From Tissierellia bacterium (GTDB taxonomy: Bacteria > Bacillota > Clostridia > Tissierellales > Peptoniphilaceae), in contig JAUNVH010000006.1 in the NCBI GenBank assembly GCA_030537765.1, forward strand, positions 21,852 through 60,353: DNA of 38,502 nt. The letters run 5' to 3'. The translations under genes were made by a program, and so were the position numbers. The notes under the pieces were generated by a model. That model saw only the letters and a program-made list of their open reading frames with translations. It searched no databases and was not told the origin of the DNA. The first letter of the stretch is position 1; each line of letters starts with the position of its first letter. This document shows positions 37,328 through 38,502 of this stretch, in pieces.

Positions 37328-38431
37328 ATGAATATTAAAAATTTGCCGACACCGGCAGTTATAATGTATCTAGACATTATGGAAGACAATATAAAAAGAT
37401 ATCATGATTTAGCTAAGAAACATAATAAAGATATATGGCCGATGACAAAAACTCATAAATCAAAAGAACTTATGAAATACCAAATTGACAATGGCGCAAC
37501 TGGTCTTTTATGTGGCACATTAGATGAATGTGAGGCAGCTAAGGAAATTGGAATCGAAAATATAATGTATGCTTATCCCGTCGGAGAAGACAGTGCAATT
37601 GATAGAGTTATAGAGCTTAGCAAGACTGGAAATTTCATTATTCGGATTGACAACTTAGAAGCAGCAAAACTTATAAACGAAAAAGCAAAAAATGCAGATG
37701 TAAAAATAAACTATACGGTCATAATTAACGCGGGCTTGGGCAGATTTGGCATCGAAAAAGAGACTCTTTTAGATTTTATGAAAGAAATGAAAAAACTTGA
37801 CCAATTAGTGTTCAAAGGCTTGTCAACACATCCTGGTCAAGTTTATGGAGGTCAAGATAAAGACTTTGTTAAAAAATGTTCCGACGACGAAAGAGCAATA
37901 ATTGCTTATGCAAAAGCAGAATTAGAAAAGATTGGAGAAAAGGCGGAATATATTACAACTGGAGCAACGCCTACATTCGAAGATTCAATTGCAGATGAAA
38001 ACTTTACAACTTATCATCCTGGCAATTATATATTTAATGATGCTATACAGATTTCTCTAGGAGTAGCAAACGAAGAAAACTGCGCTTTAAGAGTACTGGC
38101 TTCTATAACAACAAATCCACACGATGGACTTTATATGTCTGATGCTGGAGCCAAATTGCTCGGACTTGATATGGGGGCTCATGGGAATGAATCTATTGTT
38201 GGTCATGGCAGAATAGTGGGCCATCCGAATGCAACAATTGTTAGCCTGTCAGAGGAAGTAGGAAAAATTGAAGCTCCTCAAGGTGAATTTAAAATAGGAG
38301 AAAGAATAGAAATAATAGCAAATCATACCTGTGTTGTTGCGAATCTCACATCATATATTTATGGAATTAGAAATGGTGAAGTGGAAAAAGTATTTGAAGT
38401 AGACATTAGAGGAAATTCAAAAAGGTTTTAG
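37328..38431 (+). CDS. Metal- and PLP-dependent D-threonine aldolase / D-serine dehydratase (alanine racemase fold)
   Basis: A 367-residue fold-type III PLP enzyme. The N-terminal barrel begins NLPTPAVIMYLDIMEDNIKR and has the PLP lysine in WPMTKTHKSKELMKYQ (about 38-53), the motif usual for D-threonine aldolases and eukaryote-type D-serine dehydratases. It continues with GLSTHPGQVYGG and TTGATPTFEDS. The C-terminal domain has the metal pair expected of the family in IIANHTCVVANL (HxC, about 336-347). Family members either cleave D-threonine to glycine and acetaldehyde or dehydrate D-serine. As dsdA is already in the operon, the aldolase role seems more useful, but this is inference. AAAGGAGG precedes the ATG. 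Confidence 0.85.
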   Translation: MNIKNLPTPAVIMYLDIMEDNIKRYHDLAKKHNKDIWPMTKTHKSKELMKYQIDNGATGLLCGTLDECEAAKEIGIENIMYAYPVGEDSAIDRVIELSKTGNFIIRIDNLEAAKLINEKAKNADVKINYTVIINAGLGRFGIEKETLLDFMKEMKKLDQLVFKGLSTHPGQVYGGQDKDFVKKCSDDERAIIAYAKAELEKIGEKAEYITTGATPTFEDSIADENFTTYHPGNYIFNDAIQISLGVANEENCALRVLASITTNPHDGLYMSDAGAKLLGLDMGAHGNESIVGHGRIVGHPNATIVSLSEEVGKIEAPQGEFKIGERIEIIANHTCVVANLTSYIYGIRNGEVEKVFEVDIRGNSKRF

Positions 38432-38448
38432 ATGAATATTTCAAAGCT

Positions 38449-38481
38449 AGACCTCAGTTTATTAGCTGAGGTCTTAACTAT
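38449..38481 (+). terminator. Terminator of the D-serine operon
   Basis: A perfect 9-bp stem, AGACCTCAG (38449-38457) with CTGAGGTCT (38466-38474), then TAACTATTTTT. Confidence 0.8.
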
Positions 38482-38502
38482 TTTTCAAATAATAAATAGC
38501 AA

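Overview
The window is AT-rich, densely coded DNA that looks like a strictly anaerobic, amino-acid-fermenting Gram-positive bacterium (Clostridia/Tissierellia type, for example a Peptoniphilaceae relative). The reasons are two oxygen-sensitive glycyl-radical systems (HypD and NrdDG), the Fe-S type L-serine dehydratase, the anaerobic cobalt-early B12 route (CbiK, CbiD, CbiG), frequent TTG starts and strong AGGAGG ribosome sites. The genus is inference. I see no tRNA, rRNA, CRISPR array, insertion sequence or prophage gene.

Layout. Positions 1-1059 (minus): the serine dehydratase pair sdaAB-sdaAA, the latter cut by the window edge. 1285-2874 (plus): a stand-alone ABC half-transporter. 2989-16842 (plus): a promoter, a cobalamin riboswitch with a terminator, then 18 tightly packed or overlapping genes that build the corrin ring and nucleotide loop: cbiK, cbiL, cobD, cbiA, cbiC, cbiD, cbiE, cbiT, cbiF, cbiG, cbiH, cbiJ, a small cysteine-rich protein, cobT, cobU, cobS, a CobC-like phosphatase and a YczE-like membrane protein. 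cbiB, cbiP and a corrinoid adenosyltransferase are not in the window. 16867-18967 (minus): a PadR regulator, a DUF2812 membrane protein and a lipoprotein, behind a perfect consensus promoter flanked by palindromes.

19126-28728 (plus) is an amino-acid catabolism block: an Lrp-type regulator with P5C dehydrogenase; the HypD activase with trans-4-hydroxy-L-proline dehydratase; an AGCS symporter; a DAACS symporter that lacks the acidic-substrate arginine; and glutaminase. Together they suggest uptake and conversion of hydroxyproline to P5C and glutamate, and of glutamine to glutamate. 28731-31683 (minus) is the anaerobic ribonucleotide reductase operon behind two NrdR boxes. Its large subunit ends at an in-frame TAG, and the glycyl-radical domain follows as a 52-residue ORF in the same frame. 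31724-33361 (plus) holds an EamA transporter and an AlkD-like protein, followed by about 470 bp with no gene. 33831-38480 is a D-amino-acid island: an XRE-cupin regulator divergent from D-serine ammonia-lyase, a GntP/DsdX permease and a metal/PLP D-serine/D-threonine lyase. With SdaA at the other end, the window can turn both serine enantiomers into pyruvate and ammonia.

The observations most worth a second look are the stop-codon-split NrdD, a CbiA that has lost its glutaminase cysteine, and the XRE-cupin gene whose start appears not to be AUG, GUG or UUG. Family names come from recognition of motifs by eye; no database search was run.
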